The notes: a model not told the origin generated them from the letters alone. Positions 43,490-54,453 are shown, numbered from the stretch's first letter. The stretch: DNA of 64,000 bases from Methylobacter tundripaludum SV96 (GCF_000190755.2 NZ_JH109152.1:1086555-1150554), one strand, 5' to 3'. Numbers and translations are program-made.

Positions 43490-45847
43490 TCAATCGCTGG
43501 CTACATTATCTTTCATTATTTTTGGGGTGACAAAAATCAACAATTCTTTCTTCGTTTTGTTGGTTGTTGAATTTGTAAATAAAAACCCAATACCCGGTAA
43601 ATCGGCGAAAAATGGGATTTTATTCTTGCCATACGATTCAGCGCCCTCATAAACCCCGCCTAAAACAACCGTCTCTCCATCTTCAACAAGCACCGAGGTT
43701 TTAATCTCTCTTTTATCGATCCCGGGATTACCCGATACCGGATTACTGGTAGTGTTCGCATTGTCCTTCGTAATCAACAGGTTCATGATAACCGATCCGC
43801 TGGGGGTAATCTGCGGCGTTGCATTTAATTTAAGAACCGCATCGATATAAGTAGTTGTTGGCGGTGTATTTGCCGTCCCAGGCGTCGTAACCGGAATCTG
43901 CACACCTTGCATCATAACTGCAGTGCAGCGATCCATGGTCATTACTCTTGGGTTGGATACTATTTCGCCTTTTCCTTCAATTTGTAATGCCTGAAGCTCA
44001 AGATTCAACACATAATCGGCTCCTCGGGCAAGCGTCATACCCAAAGCGCCTGGAGGAGTCGCTGTCAGTCCTGCCACACCCAAATCAACCAGCGTATCAT
44101 TCAGCGTACCGATATTCCCATTTGCATCAGGCTGAAGGTTACCGTTACCTTTGGTTCCTGACCCACCCACAGCAAAACTTTTGCCACTTCCAAGACTAGC
44201 CGCTTTTGCTGCACCAAACTTGACACCTAAATTTTCAGTAAAACTATCATCCGCAATAACCACCCGCGCCTCAATCATTACCTGCCGCACAGGGACATCA
44301 AGCTTACGTATCAGTTTCTTTACCTCGTCCAAACGTTTTGTCGTTTCTCGAACAATCAAGGTATTGGTTCTGGCATCGACAACGGCCGATCCACGAGGAG
44401 AAAGCAAGCCAAACTTGTCATTACCGCCCTCTGTACCGCTGGCTCCAGTCCCCTGACCTTGGCTTGCCGGCCCCGCACCCGAAGAACCGCCGGCGGAAGC
44501 GGTACTGGCAGATGAGCCACCGGATGAAGCGGTTCCAGTTGTACCGGTTACCCCGCAACTACCGAAAGCGCCGGTATCTTGCCCATTCAACAGATTTCTA
44601 AAGTTCTCGGCCTTGGCATAATTGATTTTAATATACTCGGTCACCAGTGGATCTAATTGTTCAACGACTTTCTCCGTTTCCTGTTGTTTCTTCTTATAGT
44701 CCTTGATTTTATCCAAGGGTGAAATCAACGTAACATTACCGGTCTCATACTTGCCCAAATCCTTGGTCATCATGATAAAGTCTAAGGCTTCATCCCAAGG
44801 CACATCATCCAGTTTTAAAGTAATCGTGCCCGTCACATCATCACCGGCAACTACATTCTGTCCGGTAAACTCGGCCAGAATGGCAATAACGCTACGTATT
44901 TCAATCTCCTGAAAATTTAAAGACAACCTGTCGCCAGTATATTTGGTACGCGATCTGTCCAGCGCATCTTTCTCTTCATTGCTTAAAGGACGAAACTCCA
45001 CAGTCAACAACCCGTCCGCTTGAAACACGGAATAATCGTAAAGTTCATTTTGCATGGCCACGGTAATTGTGGTCTGCTGATCAGACGAGACCGTATCAAT
45101 AAACTTAACAGGCGTTGCAAACTCGGAAACATCCAGCCGTTTAGCCAGGCTTTCAGGCAATCGGGTGTTTAAAAAACTGATGATAACTTTCCCGCCTTGT
45201 TCCTTGGAATTAACAATGGTATTGGGATTAGCCAGTGAAACCAGTATGCGTCCTTCGCCTTTATCTCCACGCTTAAAATCAAAGCCGCTAATATCTTGCG
45301 CGGGTATTAACGCTGCAACCACCGAATTAGTCGTCTTTGTTGGAACAGGTGTTGCGGGCATTGCAGGCTTTGCAATAGCAGGCTTTGCAGGCATCACAGC
45401 CTTTGCACGAGTCAAGGTCAGCTGCACTTTATTGCCGACTACCTTGGTTTCAAACGGCGTTGCCTCAATCAGGTTAACAACAACCCGAACCCTGCCGGCT
45501 GCCTCGACCACATAAACGCTGCTCGCCGCCCCCTGATTTATCGGATACATTTTTTTTGCCAGCGCGCTTTTTACACCGGGAAAGTCCAGGGCGATACGTG
45601 CAGGATTGTCAGTTTTAAATATCTGGGGGGTAATGGCAGGACCCGTCATTTCCATTTCAATTTGCAGCTTGTCGCCTGACTGTGTCGCGAAGTCTATGCC
45701 TGATAACGCCAGCTCGCCGGCTTTAACAGATGCAATTTGGAAGATAAATAAGAATAAAGCTATCCCAATGTGCGCACATAATGGTCGCCACGTTTTATCT
45801 TGTGCCCTGTGGGTATTCACCATAATGCCGCCTTGTTTATAATTCAT
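43490..45847 (-). CDS. pilQ: type IV pilus secretin PilQ
   Basis: 785 residues. Signal peptide, two AMIN domains (about 45-300) for peptidoglycan binding, STN/N0-like segment (LSLNFQEIEIRSVIAILAEF), secretin N1 and the C-terminal secretin domain (ETVVLGGVYEGAESYGKNKI, GFLFTNSTTNKTKKELLIFV). A Gly/Ser/Ala-rich stretch at about 424-475 (from GAFGSCGVTGTTG to GTEGGNDKFG) interrupts N1. Forms the outer-membrane pore for pili. Last gene of pilMNOPQ, 15 nt after pilP. Confidence 0.95.
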   Translation of the reverse strand: MNYKQGGIMVNTHRAQDKTWRPLCAHIGIALFLFIFQIASVKAGELALSGIDFATQSGDKLQIEMEMTGPAITPQIFKTDNPARIALDFPGVKSALAKKMYPINQGAASSVYVVEAAGRVRVVVNLIEATPFETKVVGNKVQLTLTRAKAVMPAKPAIAKPAMPATPVPTKTTNSVVAALIPAQDISGFDFKRGDKGEGRILVSLANPNTIVNSKEQGGKVIISFLNTRLPESLAKRLDVSEFATPVKFIDTVSSDQQTTITVAMQNELYDYSVFQADGLLTVEFRPLSNEEKDALDRSRTKYTGDRLSLNFQEIEIRSVIAILAEFTGQNVVAGDDVTGTITLKLDDVPWDEALDFIMMTKDLGKYETGNVTLISPLDKIKDYKKKQQETEKVVEQLDPLVTEYIKINYAKAENFRNLLNGQDTGAFGSCGVTGTTGTASSGGSSASTASAGGSSGAGPASQGQGTGASGTEGGNDKFGLLSPRGSAVVDARTNTLIVRETTKRLDEVKKLIRKLDVPVRQVMIEARVVIADDSFTENLGVKFGAAKAASLGSGKSFAVGGSGTKGNGNLQPDANGNIGTLNDTLVDLGVAGLTATPPGALGMTLARGADYVLNLELQALQIEGKGEIVSNPRVMTMDRCTAVMMQGVQIPVTTPGTANTPPTTTYIDAVLKLNATPQITPSGSVIMNLLITKDNANTTSNPVSGNPGIDKREIKTSVLVEDGETVVLGGVYEGAESYGKNKIPFFADLPGIGFLFTNSTTNKTKKELLIFVTPKIMKDNVASD

Positions 45848-45862
45848 TTTTTATCCTCAAAA

Positions 45863-46525
45863 TCACTCTGTCAATACTATTGAAGCGGGTTGTTCACGCC
45901 ATGTTCCCGGCTTATCAGGGACTATTTCCATCAATTCAATTTTATCGCTGACTATCCGTATAACTTTTCCATAATTTTTCCCCACATAGTTCCCAACCTT
46001 GACCCGATAAATTGTGCCGTCGCTCGCTTTTACCAATCCCCACAAACTCGACTTCATATCTATAGTACCCACCATTCTTAGGCCATCCAAGGGAAATGCT
46101 TCCAGCTCTTCTTTACGCCGGGAGGTATCCGGCTTTATACCGCTACCCGCTGAAACATCTATACCCTGAGCCTGTTCCGGTTGCTCCAGCGGCTTAAAGG
46201 GATCACGCAAACCGTCCGGTTTAAACATAAAAGGCTCAATCACCTTGATTTCAGGCAACGGTTTAATAGGTTCTTTAGGCCTAGCCTTAACTTCTGAGAG
46301 ATAGCGAGTTAAATCTGAAAAATCATCATTGCTACAACCTGCCAACAAAGCCATAACAACCACGCAACATACGACCGCCAGGGATGACGGGAGTGTCGCA
46401 ACCGGTAGGAAACCGATGCGACCGACCGCCAAGGATGATGGAAGTGTCGCAACAGAGGGGGAGCTGGCACAACTTTGCAAGTCTGTCCGTATACAGCTGG
46501 ATGACAGCGATTTATTGTATTCCAT
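45863..46525 (-). CDS. pilP: type IV pilus lipoprotein PilP with inserted repeat
   Basis: 220 residues. LRDPFKPL and LDGLRMVGTIDMKSSLWGLV, VKVGNYVGKNYGKV are PilP hallmarks; the protein links PilN/O to the PilQ secretin. The hydrophobic part of the lipoprotein signal is VCCVVVMALLAGC, but it is preceded by about 50 residues, including SVATLPSSLAVGRIGFLPVA, made by one and a half 51-bp repeats. The start overlaps pilO (TAATG), so the first ATG is retained. Whether the stretched signal still works is unclear. Confidence 0.9.
   Translation of the reverse strand: MEYNKSLSSSCIRTDLQSCASSPSVATLPSSLAVGRIGFLPVATLPSSLAVVCCVVVMALLAGCSNDDFSDLTRYLSEVKARPKEPIKPLPEIKVIEPFMFKPDGLRDPFKPLEQPEQAQGIDVSAGSGIKPDTSRRKEELEAFPLDGLRMVGTIDMKSSLWGLVKASDGTIYRVKVGNYVGKNYGKVIRIVSDKIELMEIVPDKPGTWREQPASIVLTE
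46373..46453. repeat. 51-bp in-frame repeat in pilP
   Basis: One full unit (46373-46423) and 30 nt of a second. Same orientation and frame relative to the gene as in damX, giving the same ATLPSSLAVGRIG type peptide. Confidence 0.9.
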
Positions 46526-47142
46526 TACTTTTGCCCTCTTTTCTTTTTGACAACTGTAGTCGCAGTTCCATCCGTACCTTCGTTATAGGTCTTTACCGTT
46601 GCATTCATCCTCATTTCCCCTTCCTTACCTTCGGGAATTATGTTTACATCGTGTACGGTAACAATTCGAGGCAACGAAGCTAAACCACTCACAAACAAAC
46701 CCAGCTCCTCATATTTCCCAATGACCTCAATACTGATTGGCAGCTCTGAATAGAAATCTTTACGAACCGGAGCGCCGGGCTTAAACAACCTGAATTCCAA
46801 ACCGCTGGCCAACCCTGTCTGAGAAATATCGATCAACAGGCTTGCAAGCTCTTCTTGCGTAGGCATTTGACGAATCATATCCTCCAGTTCCGTTTCAATT
46901 TGCGCCAATTGCTGCTCATAATCCGGAAGATTGATTGATTTTTTTTGCTTCGTCTCAAATGACTGTTTTAATTCCAGCTCTTTTTTCTCAGAAGCATCGA
47001 GCGCCGCTAACTGGTCAAGCGTGTCATAGTAAACACCTGCACCGAAAACCAGGGCACATATAATTGAAATTGTTGCCGCTTTAATGGGTAATGGCCAAGT
47101 CCCGGCCGCATTAGGATCCCAGTTAATTTCCGACAGATTCAT
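46525..47142 (-). CDS. pilO: type IV pilus assembly protein PilO
   Basis: 205 residues: one transmembrane helix (AATISIICALVFGAGVYY, about 24-41), a coiled coil and a ferredoxin-like periplasmic domain with LPISIEVIGKYEELGLFVSG. Forms the inner-membrane alignment complex with PilN. Overlaps pilN by 4 nt and pilP by 1 nt. Confidence 0.95.
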   Translation of the reverse strand: MNLSEINWDPNAAGTWPLPIKAATISIICALVFGAGVYYDTLDQLAALDASEKKELELKQSFETKQKKSINLPDYEQQLAQIETELEDMIRQMPTQEELASLLIDISQTGLASGLEFRLFKPGAPVRKDFYSELPISIEVIGKYEELGLFVSGLASLPRIVTVHDVNIIPEGKEGEMRMNATVKTYNEGTDGTATTVVKKKRGQK

Positions 47143-47714
47143 TTGCCCCCTCCTGGCGCAGCTTGCGCATCTTTATTGCCCTGCTTTGCATGCATAGTGA
47201 AATCGCTTAACTGCTCAGAAGTCGCTTTGCTTGCTGTATGAATCACATCAAGCGCCGGTACTTTCAGCCAAGCCGAGGCTTCAATAGCTCTCATAAAGGC
47301 GGAAATGCGTGCATTTGATTGTGACTTGCCCTCAAAATGCAGTTCTGCACCCAGCTGAGTAAATTTCGTCAAAAAAACCCCATCCGGTGTAACTCTGGGA
47401 AGCTCATCAAACAAATGCACAATCTCCGGACGACTTTCCTGTAGCTTCTGAATCAATTCTATTTTGGTCAACAACTTGCTTTTTTGTTCCTCAATAGTCT
47501 TTATTTTGGCAATTTTTATATCCAATAACGCTATTTCGTCCTGTATTATTTTGTTTCTTTGTTCCTGATACGCTTTAAGTCCCTCAACATACAGATGAAC
47601 CCCGACAAAAATAATCGCTGTAACCAAAACGGCCACGCCGATAGCATTGATAAAATCCTGCTTTTTCTGCGCACGCAGTTCTTCACGCCAAGGGAGTAAA
47701 TTGATTTTTGCCAT
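47139..47714 (-). CDS. pilN: type IV pilus assembly protein PilN
   Basis: 191 residues starting MAKINLLPWREELRAQKK, the PilN motif that binds PilM, then a transmembrane helix and a periplasmic fold with VFLTKFTQLGAELHFEGKSQ. Coupled to pilM (1-nt overlap) and pilO (4-nt overlap). Confidence 0.96.
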   Translation of the reverse strand: MAKINLLPWREELRAQKKQDFINAIGVAVLVTAIIFVGVHLYVEGLKAYQEQRNKIIQDEIALLDIKIAKIKTIEEQKSKLLTKIELIQKLQESRPEIVHLFDELPRVTPDGVFLTKFTQLGAELHFEGKSQSNARISAFMRAIEASAWLKVPALDVIHTASKATSEQLSDFTMHAKQGNKDAQAAPGGGK

Positions 47715-48775
47715 TAGTCAAAGCTCCTCAATGCCAAACCGCATGCAATCATCATTGCCGAAGCATCATTGCTCAATGACTGAGGTTTTACTTTATTGGA
47801 TAAGGCCATATTGATAAAAGGGTTCGCTATAACGGTAGGCACCCCTATAGCTTGTTGAACCAATTTATCGATGCCGGGTATTGATGCGCAACCACCCGCC
47901 AGAATAAGACTATCGATACGTCTATTCGCGCTTGATGAAACAAAAAACTGTATCGACCGCTGAATTTGCTGAACCATTGCCCGTTTAAACGGCTCAAGCA
48001 CATCAACGGTATAATTGTCCGGCAATCCGCCCAGCTTTTTTGCCAAGCCGGCCTCTTCATAAGTTAATCCGTAGCGGCGCTGAATCTCTTCGGTCAACTG
48101 CTTGCCGCCAAAGCCCTGCTCTCTTGTATATACGGTACGGCAATTATATAAAACATTTAAGGCAGTCATGGTTGCCCCGATATCCACGATGGCAACCGTT
48201 TGGCCTTCTACGGCATCCGGCAATTGGTCAATCAACAAGCTAAATGCATTTTCCATCGCAAAGGCTTCGACATCGACAATTTTGGCCTTTAAGCCCGCCT
48301 TTGCCAGCACCTCCACGCGATCCTCAATAATTTCTTTTCTCGATGCCGCGAGCAGGACGTTGACCATTTCAGGGTTGTTTTCATTTTCGCCCTGTACTTC
48401 AAAATCGAAATTAACCTCATCGAGCGAATAAGGCACGTATTGGTCGGCTTCAACCATGATTTGCTCTTCCATTTCATCGTCAGTTAATGAAGCAGGCATC
48501 GGTATAACCTTGGTCATCACTGAAGATCCGGCAACAGCGACAGATGCTTGCTTTAACTTTGACCCGGATTGCTTTAAAGCGATTTTTATGGCATCAGCTA
48601 TCACTTCAATGTTGGCTATATTTTTATCAATAACGGCGTCTTGCGGCAAGGGTGCTACGGCATAACTCTCGACCCGATAACGAGCGCCGACCTTGCTCAA
48701 TTCGAGTAACTTTATAGCCGCTGTACTGATATCAATACCAAGAACCGCGCTCTGTTTCTGACTAAACCAACTCAT
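47714..48775 (-). CDS. pilM: type IV pilus ATPase-like protein PilM
   Basis: 353 residues, actin-like: VLGIDISTAAIKLLELS at the N-terminus, VAIVDIGATMTALNVLYNC (phosphate 2-like) and LILAGGCASIPGIDKLVQQA. Cytoplasmic partner of PilN. First gene of pilMNOPQ; divergent from mrcA across a 407-nt spacer. Confidence 0.96.
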   Translation of the reverse strand: MSWFSQKQSAVLGIDISTAAIKLLELSKVGARYRVESYAVAPLPQDAVIDKNIANIEVIADAIKIALKQSGSKLKQASVAVAGSSVMTKVIPMPASLTDDEMEEQIMVEADQYVPYSLDEVNFDFEVQGENENNPEMVNVLLAASRKEIIEDRVEVLAKAGLKAKIVDVEAFAMENAFSLLIDQLPDAVEGQTVAIVDIGATMTALNVLYNCRTVYTREQGFGGKQLTEEIQRRYGLTYEEAGLAKKLGGLPDNYTVDVLEPFKRAMVQQIQRSIQFFVSSSANRRIDSLILAGGCASIPGIDKLVQQAIGVPTVIANPFINMALSNKVKPQSLSNDASAMMIACGLALRSFD

Positions 48776-49182
48776 GAACTAACCCTTGAAAAACTTGATG
48801 AATAATGTGATCGTTCAATTGCAATACCGGCCTTTCGCTACACTGCTCCGGCATTACTCTACCTCCTGCATTTGATATATTAGGTAGGAACCGGAACTTC
48901 GCCTCGGCAATAGTCCATGCAGTCGTAAAGCGCCTGTTTTTCGGCGCTCTATCTGCGGCATTCATGCCGTCGTTCCGCTACAACCACCGATCACAAAACT
49001 TATTTACTGGCGAAAGTATAGTAGCCTTTTTTATTTTGATGCTTAAAATGTTCAATTTATTTGCTCAACCAGCTGTTTTTATCTCCAGAGGGAATATTCC
49101 AGCCGACATTTAACAAAAAACGTATCTGTTATTCTTAAAGCCTAGATTTTTATCTCTATCGTACTGTTTCCCAGGATCACTT
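48776..49182. other. pilM-mrcA divergent spacer with split repeat
   Basis: Carries both promoters by position; no hexamers are claimed. 48841-48870 and 48914-48925 are the two halves of the repeat found at the IS3 junctions (TACCTCCTGCA and TCCATGCAGTCG), separated by 43 nt not in the other copies. The rest is AT-rich. Confidence 0.6.
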
Positions 49183-51528
49183 GTGGCTAAAAAAACATTA
49201 AGCGGACAAATTCTAAAATGGTTTGCTATTTTTTTTACGACCATAACGTTGGGCTCAGCAACTTCAGGCTATTTTTTATACAACAAGCTTTCAGCCGACC
49301 TGCCTGATGTTAAGACCCTGCATAATGTTCAATACCAGACGCCTTTAAGTATTTACAGCAAAGATAACCTGCTGATTGCTCAATTCGGCGAGAAGAAACG
49401 GACACCGGTTAATATAGAAGAAGTCCCCCAACAACTCATTAATGCCTTCATTGCCGCAGAAGATGACAGTTTTTACGAACACCCCGGCGTCGACTTTAAA
49501 GGCCTGATACGAGCAGGCCTGCAACTCGCCTTAACCGGCAAGAAAAAACAGGGCGGCAGCACTATCACCATGCAGGTTACCCGTAACTTCCTGCTTAGCA
49601 ACGAAAAAACTTACACCCGTAAGCTAAAGGAAATCATGCTGGCATTAAAAATAGAGCATGAATACCCGAAAAACAAAATCATGGAACTTTATTTAAACCA
49701 GATTTTCATGGGACACAGAGCCTATGGTGTTGCCGCAGCCGCTCAGGTCTATTACGGCAAATCCTTATCCGAGCTGAGTTTGGCCGAACACGCCATGATT
49801 GCCGGTTTGCCTAAAGCACCTTCTATATATAACCCCATCACTAATCAAGCTCGCGCAATAGAAAGGCGCAATTATGTCTTGCACCGCATGCTTGAGCTTA
49901 ACCACATTACACAGCAAGAATATGCGGATGCATCCCGGCAACCCTCTACCGCAAAGCTGCAATCGGTCACACCTGAGATTTCAGCGCTTTATTTAGCCGA
50001 AATGGTGCGACAAAAAATTTTCGAGCTCTATGGCGAGCAAGCCTACACCTCTGGATTCAAGGTCTATACAACAATAAACGGAACGCTGCAAACAACGGCA
50101 AACCAGGCGCTTACCGATACCTTGCATGCCTATGATGAACGCCACGGATATCGTCACTCACGCATTAACAAAACCAGTGATTTCAGTCCTGCTCACGCCC
50201 CTCGCCAACTTCCTGTAGGCGAACTCCCTGTCATCGGCGATACATTGCCCGCCATTGTTCTGCGCGTAAAAAATAATCTCGTAACAGCCAAACTTCAAGA
50301 CAGCACTCTCCTCATTGAAATACCGTGGGAAAATAGTAAATGGGCCGGTAACACGACCCTAAGAACTGGCGAAATTATCCGTGTTCGCCAACTGCCCAAT
50401 AATACCTGGGCTTTAACGCAAGTACCGGAAGCAGAGGGAGCATTTGTTTCGTTAAATCCGGTCAATGGCGCCATTTTGGCGTTAACCGGCGGTTTCGATT
50501 TTTACCGCAATAAATACAACCGCGCGACCCAATCAAAAAGACAGCCGGGATCCGGCTTTAAACCTATCATTTACACCACCGCCCTGGAACAAGGCTACAC
50601 CGCCGCCAGCCTTATTAACGATGCCCCCATTGTCATCGACAACCCAGGCCAGGAAAACGAGTGGCGACCGGAAAACTACAACAAGAAATTCTATGGCCCT
50701 ACCAGCATCAGATCGGCGATAACCCATTCAAGAAACATCATCTCGATACGCTTATTGAAGGAAATGGGCGTTGAAAAAGCCGTCGCAACGGCATTGCGCT
50801 TCGGCTTTACCGAAGAACAAATACCCAAGACCCTCTCTTTGGCATTGGGCAGCGGTTATGCAACCCCGCTGCAAATGGCACGGGTTTATGCCACATTTGC
50901 CAACGGCGGCTTCCTGGTCAAACCCTATTTTATTGAACGCATTGAATCCAACGAGGGCGAAATTATTTATCAGGCCAAACCTAAAATTGCTTGCCCTACC
51001 TGCGACAGTAGCCAGGAATTAAACCGCAACTACGCCCCCCGGATTATTACGCCGCAAATTTGTTTTCTGATGAATTCGTTATTAAGAGATGTCGTTCAAC
51101 ACGGCACGGCAACAGGCGCTAAAATACTGGGCAGACAAGATCTTGCCGGAAAAACAGGAACCACGAATGAACAAAGGGATGCCTGGTTTAATGGCTATAC
51201 GCAGTCGAATGTCGCTACCGCATGGATCGGCTTTGACGACTTTTCGCCGCTGGGGAATTCTGAAACGGGCGGCGTAGCCGCATTACCGATGTGGATAGAG
51301 TTTATGCGGGTAGCCCTAAAAGACACCCCGGAAACCCCTCTTGAAATGCCGGAGGGCATAGTCAAAGCGTTTATAAGTCCTGAGACAGGTCTGTTAACAG
51401 CGGCCACAAATAAAGGCGGGATATGGGAGTACTTCCAAGCGGACCGTGTACCGACCAGATTCGCATCCGGCGACTCGGCAACTGATGCCGGTCAGTCTGA
51501 TGAGAAACCTACTGAAAATCTGTTTTGA
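49183..51528 (+). CDS. mrcA: penicillin-binding protein 1A
   Basis: 781 residues from GTG 49183 with AGGA 9-12 nt upstream. N-terminal membrane anchor, glycosyltransferase domain (AAEDDSFYEHPGVDFKGLIR, GGSTITMQVTRNFLL, with the catalytic Glu in EDDSF), OB-like insert, and transpeptidase domain with SGFK (catalytic Ser), SRN and KTGTT motifs. Builds peptidoglycan at the inner membrane. Divergent from pilM, as in E. coli. Confidence 0.96.
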   Translation: MAKKTLSGQILKWFAIFFTTITLGSATSGYFLYNKLSADLPDVKTLHNVQYQTPLSIYSKDNLLIAQFGEKKRTPVNIEEVPQQLINAFIAAEDDSFYEHPGVDFKGLIRAGLQLALTGKKKQGGSTITMQVTRNFLLSNEKTYTRKLKEIMLALKIEHEYPKNKIMELYLNQIFMGHRAYGVAAAAQVYYGKSLSELSLAEHAMIAGLPKAPSIYNPITNQARAIERRNYVLHRMLELNHITQQEYADASRQPSTAKLQSVTPEISALYLAEMVRQKIFELYGEQAYTSGFKVYTTINGTLQTTANQALTDTLHAYDERHGYRHSRINKTSDFSPAHAPRQLPVGELPVIGDTLPAIVLRVKNNLVTAKLQDSTLLIEIPWENSKWAGNTTLRTGEIIRVRQLPNNTWALTQVPEAEGAFVSLNPVNGAILALTGGFDFYRNKYNRATQSKRQPGSGFKPIIYTTALEQGYTAASLINDAPIVIDNPGQENEWRPENYNKKFYGPTSIRSAITHSRNIISIRLLKEMGVEKAVATALRFGFTEEQIPKTLSLALGSGYATPLQMARVYATFANGGFLVKPYFIERIESNEGEIIYQAKPKIACPTCDSSQELNRNYAPRIITPQICFLMNSLLRDVVQHGTATGAKILGRQDLAGKTGTTNEQRDAWFNGYTQSNVATAWIGFDDFSPLGNSETGGVAALPMWIEFMRVALKDTPETPLEMPEGIVKAFISPETGLLTAATNKGGIWEYFQADRVPTRFASGDSATDAGQSDEKPTENLF

Positions 51529-51572
51529 AAGAGTACACGGAGCGAGTTTAGAACCCGCTCCTACCCATCAAA

Positions 51573-54299
51573 TCAGCTTAACTGACCGTGACACTGCTTA
51601 AATTTCTTGCCTGAACCGCAAGGACACGGATCATTACGACCCACTTTATTGCCATCTCTGATAAATGGCTGTTCTGCAGTAGCGCCTTCTTCCTGTTCAG
51701 CAGGTGCAAGTAACGACTCTTCGTAAGCATCCAAAGCGGGTGCCTGTGCATGCTCAAAATGCATTTCCCTGGGCGCCTGCATTTGCTCATCAATAGCATG
51801 AACGTCTTCTTCCTGCCTGACCTGAACTTTAAACAGAATCCCTATCACTTCATACTTGATATGCTCAAGCAGGTTAGTAAACATTTCAAACGCTTCACGC
51901 TTGTATTCCTGTTTGGGATCTTTTTGCGCATAACCTCTAAAATGGATGCCCTGACGCAAGTAGTCCATCGCCGCCAGATGCTCTTTCCAGCTGTTATCCA
52001 GCACTTGCAGCATCACTGATTTCTCAAAATGCCGTAACACTTCCTTGGACATCTGCTGTTCTTTGTCTTTATGGTTTTGTTCCAGAATTTCGATAATACG
52101 CTTACGTAAAGACTCTTCCTGCAGCGAGTGGTCTTCGGACAGCATCTTACGCACAGGAATTTCAACGTTAAATTCCTGATGCAAATGTTCTTCCAGACCT
52201 TTGGTATCCCACTGCTCAACCATGGTTTTTGGCGGGATATACTGGGTAATCACATTATTGACCACATCTTCACGTATCGCAGTGATAATGTCGGATATTT
52301 CCTCGGCCGCCATCAGCTCATTACGCTGCGCATAGACAACCTTGCGTTGATCATTGGCCACATCGTCATAAGCAAGAATTTCTTTACGCACATCGAAATT
52401 GCGCCCTTCAACCTTGCGCTGAGCGCTTTCAATCGAGCGGGTTACCCAAGGATGCTCAATGGCTTCACCATTACCCATGCCTAATTTCTGCATTAAACTT
52501 GCAACGCGATCCGATGCAAAGATACGCATTAAATCATCTTGCAGCGACAGGTAGAACCGGGTTGATCCGGGATCGCCCTGACGACCCGAGCGGCCTCTTA
52601 ACTGATTGTCGATACGGCGCGATTCATGACGCTCGGAACCAATCACATGCAAACCGCCGGTAGCGATGACTTGCTCGTGCCTGTCTAGCCACGCACCACG
52701 GACTCGTTCCCTATCGGCCTCGCCGACATCTTCGCCCAGCGCCGCCAATTCCGCTTCTAGATTACCGCCGAGCACAATATCGGTACCCCGTCCGGCCATG
52801 TTGGTCGCGATAGTAACCGCTCCCGGCATACCGGCCTGTTCAATGATATGGGCTTCGCGTTCGTGTTGTTTGGCATTAAGCACTTCGTGTTTAATGCCCT
52901 GCTTGTTCAATAACGCGGATAGCCGCTCGGAGTTTTCAATCGACGTAGTTCCCACCAACACCGGCTGTCCACGGCTAACGCACTCTTTAATATCATCGGC
53001 AACGGCGACATATTTCTCGTCGGTGGTCAGGAAGACCACATCACCCAAATCCTTACGAATCATGTTGCGATGCGTAGGAATGACGACCACTTCAAGGCCG
53101 TAAATCTTGTTCAGTTCGAACGCTTCGGTATCCGCAGTACCGGTCATGCCGGACAGTTTTTCGTATAAACGGAAATAGTTCTGGAAAGTAATCGATGCCA
53201 GCGTCTGGTTTTCATTTTGAATGGTCGCGTGCTCTTTGGCTTCAATAGCCTGATGCAAGCCTTCCGACCAACGCCGTCCCGGCATGATCCGGCCGGTAAA
53301 CTCGTCGACGATAATCACTTCATTATTGGCGACGATATAATCAACGTCTTTTTTGAATAAAACATGACCACGCAATGAAGCCGTCAGATAATGCATCAGG
53401 CGAATATTGGTCGCGTCATACAAGCTGCTGCCTTCCGCCATCAGGCCATGTTCGACCATCAAGTTTTCAACACGCTCATGGCCTTCTTCGGTCAGGTACA
53501 ACTGGCGAACTTTTTCATCGACCGAATAATCGCCCGGCTCGCCTTCTTTTTCCTGCTTGGTCAGGAAAGGAATGATCTTGTTGACCTTAATATATATTTC
53601 TGTACTTTCTTCGGTAGGCCCTGAAATAATCAGCGGCGTTCTCGCCTCATCGATCAGGATCGAATCCACCTCATCGACAATAGCAAAACTTAAATCCCTC
53701 TGGACTTTCTGCTCCAGGCTAAAAGCCATATTGTCGCGCAGATAATCGAAACCGAATTCGTTATTGGTGCCGTAAGTGATGTCTGACGCATAAGCTTCGC
53801 GCCGTGCGTCGCTGTCCATCTGGCTGATAATCACGCCGGTCGTCAAGCCTAGAAAACCGTAAAGCCTGCCCATCCATTCGGAATCGCGCTTGGCCAAGTA
53901 GTCGTTAACCGTAACAACGTGTACGCCGCGTCCCGGCAAGGCGTTCAAATAGGCCGCCAAGGTCGCCATCAGGGTTTTACCCTCACCGGTTTTCATTTCG
54001 GAGATTTTGCCGTCATGAAGTATCATGCCGCCGATCAATTGCACATCGAAATGGCGCATACCGAAGACTCTGGTCGACGCTTCCCTGACTGTCGCAAACG
54101 CTTCTGGAAGCAGATTGTCCAGTTTTTCACCTTGCGCCAGGCGATCACGAAATTCCTGCGTTTTTGCTTTTAACGCATCATCAGACAACTTTTCGTAGTC
54201 AGAAGCCAGAGCATTGATCTTTTTGACCAACGACCTTTTCTTCTTTATCAGCCTGTCATTACGGCTCCCTATAACTAATCTAACCAACTTACCCAGCAT
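51573..54299 (-). CDS. secA: preprotein translocase ATPase SecA
   Basis: 908 residues, full length. Walker A MKTGEGKT (about 102-109), [13 protein letters not shown] (DEAD-type motif), second nucleotide-binding fold [14 protein letters not shown] and [18 protein letters not shown], and a C-terminal zinc SEC-C motif [19 protein letters not shown]. Drives Sec-dependent export. Convergent with mrcA. Confidence 0.98.
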   Translation of the reverse strand: MLGKLVRLVIGSRNDRLIKKKRSLVKKINALASDYEKLSDDALKAKTQEFRDRLAQGEKLDNLLPEAFATVREASTRVFGMRHFDVQLIGGMILHDGKISEMKTGEGKTLMATLAAYLNALPGRGVHVVTVNDYLAKRDSEWMGRLYGFLGLTTGVIISQMDSDARREAYASDITYGTNNEFGFDYLRDNMAFSLEQKVQRDLSFAIVDEVDSILIDEARTPLIISGPTEESTEIYIKVNKIIPFLTKQEKEGEPGDYSVDEKVRQLYLTEEGHERVENLMVEHGLMAEGSSLYDATNIRLMHYLTASLRGHVLFKKDVDYIVANNEVIIVDEFTGRIMPGRRWSEGLHQAIEAKEHATIQNENQTLASITFQNYFRLYEKLSGMTGTADTEAFELNKIYGLEVVVIPTHRNMIRKDLGDVVFLTTDEKYVAVADDIKECVSRGQPVLVGTTSIENSERLSALLNKQGIKHEVLNAKQHEREAHIIEQAGMPGAVTIATNMAGRGTDIVLGGNLEAELAALGEDVGEADRERVRGAWLDRHEQVIATGGLHVIGSERHESRRIDNQLRGRSGRQGDPGSTRFYLSLQDDLMRIFASDRVASLMQKLGMGNGEAIEHPWVTRSIESAQRKVEGRNFDVRKEILAYDDVANDQRKVVYAQRNELMAAEEISDIITAIREDVVNNVITQYIPPKTMVEQWDTKGLEEHLHQEFNVEIPVRKMLSEDHSLQEESLRKRIIEILEQNHKDKEQQMSKEVLRHFEKSVMLQVLDNSWKEHLAAMDYLRQGIHFRGYAQKDPKQEYKREAFEMFTNLLEHIKYEVIGILFKVQVRQEEDVHAIDEQMQAPREMHFEHAQAPALDAYEESLLAPAEQEEGATAEQPFIRDGNKVGRNDPCPCGSGKKFKQCHGQLS

Positions 54300-54453
54300 G
54301 TTTTTTTCCGGTATGAATTTAGTAAATGATTGAATAAAACCGTAGGATTATATACCGTCTACTATTTTAGTGACAGTTAAAAACACGCTTTACCCCCTCG
54401 ACAACAGGCATTGCCAGGCAACACCAACAGCGGTGCCCCCCTGTGCTATACAC

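Noticed and set aside
52128..53624. Plus-strand frames across secA
   Set aside because: They are shadows of a fully conserved secA coding sequence.
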